Shown piece by piece: positions 41,030 through 41,238 of a stretch of DNA of 41,238 nt (position 1 is the first letter of the stretch; every line of letters begins with the position of its first letter). The position numbers and the translations under genes were made by a program. This stretch comes from Cytophagia bacterium (GTDB taxonomy: Bacteria; Bacteroidota; Bacteroidia; Cytophagales; Spirosomataceae): the NCBI GenBank assembly GCA_004293645.1, contig REAB01000082.1:1-41238 (forward strand). Direction: 5' to 3'. The notes under the pieces are model-generated. The model was not told the origin of the DNA. It saw nothing but the letters and a program-made list of their open reading frames with translations, and made no database searches.

Positions 41030-41113
41030 TAATTTTGGCTGCAACTTCACCCCATTTTTCGCCGTAGCTGCTGGCTACGTCTGTAAAATGGGGTGAAGTT
41101 GCAGCCAAAATTA
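41030..41113. repeat. Long nested inverted repeat downstream of rpoN
   Basis: Perfect 29-bp arms (41030-41058 / 41085-41113, core GGCTGCAACTTCACCCC) enclose a 26-nt loop that has its own stem CGTAGC-TGCTG-GCTACG (41063-41079). The outer ends are A/T-rich (TAATTTT). It may terminate rpoN, 42 bp away, but the nested form is more like a mobile or dispersed palindromic element. The rest of the window to 41238 is AT-rich with no gene seen. Confidence 0.75.
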
Positions 41114-41238
41114 ACTCAAAAATACTTTTTTCAATTAACTCAAACATGTTCTGTGTTAAATTACAAACAAAATACAAAATATTATTTGGGATGTATATAA
41201 TTATTATCAAAAATGGTGTTACTACTAACGACAGCAAA

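Noticed and set aside
41001-41237. 78-codon minus-strand frame at the right edge
   Set aside because: It runs through both arms of the 41030-41113 inverted repeat and has no promoter or domain; more likely repeat DNA than a gene.

Overview
The window reads as chromosomal DNA of an aerobic Bacteroidota bacterium, most likely of the order Cytophagales (a Runella/Spirosoma-like genome is my guess). Supporting signs are a SusC/SusD pair with a large FG-GAP/ASPIC lipoprotein, a BatD protein, a MurA with Asp at the usual catalytic Cys position, lipid A and menaquinone genes, oxygen-dependent HemF, and repeated matches to the Bacteroidota promoter (-33 TTG/TTTG, -7 TAnnTTTG) with little sign of Shine-Dalgarno sites. 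I see no rRNA, tRNA, CRISPR array, prophage or intact insertion sequence.

Layout. 1-4.4 kb: an SDR oxidoreductase divergent from rlmF, then a galT-galK-like pair. 4.4-5.1 kb: an AT-rich transposase remnant and gene debris. 5.1-10.9 kb: ruvB converging on glgB, then trmN6, hemF and a Uma2-family gene. 10.9-14.9 kb: menC divergent from lpxK-dnaN, then a gamma carbonic anhydrase. 15.0-15.3 kb: a composite of direct and inverted repeats. 15.3-17.8 kb: batD-aroC. 17.9-27 kb: a small conserved protein and an outer-membrane uptake locus transcribed leftward (FG-GAP lipoprotein, susC, susD). 27.1-28.4 kb: miaA-trxA. 28.5-31.8 kb: an NlpC/P60 hydrolase, an NAD-dependent epimerase and murA. 32-37.1 kb: two secreted proteins (histidine-phosphatase lipoprotein; DUF1080-PA14 protein), then a compact rightward run of Uma2, cyclophilin, a DUF3471-like protein and Uma2. 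37.2-41 kb: tsaE divergent from tyrS, then rpoN.

How the genes fit together. Most are housekeeping. Four RNA-modification genes are scattered through the window (rlmF, trmN6, miaA, tsaE). Envelope functions are well represented: lpxK, murA, the NlpC/P60 enzyme and several lipoproteins. The galT/galK-like pair and glgB handle sugars, and the SusC/SusD/FG-GAP group is a nutrient-uptake unit with no glycoside hydrolase beside it, so its substrate cannot be read from context.

The most unusual feature is not a gene. Short tandem repeats with a strict 7-nt period occur at eight places, mostly starting at the stop codon of one gene and ending just before the start of the next, and once inside a lipoprotein signal-peptide coding region. 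The heptamer differs from site to site but the period does not, recalling the heptameric STRR sequences of cyanobacteria. Other leads are a sigma-54-like promoter plus palindrome in front of rpoN itself, a nested repeat island at 15.0-15.3 kb, an arabinokinase-like signature in the galK-like gene, and an 8-nt tandem repeat inside miaA.
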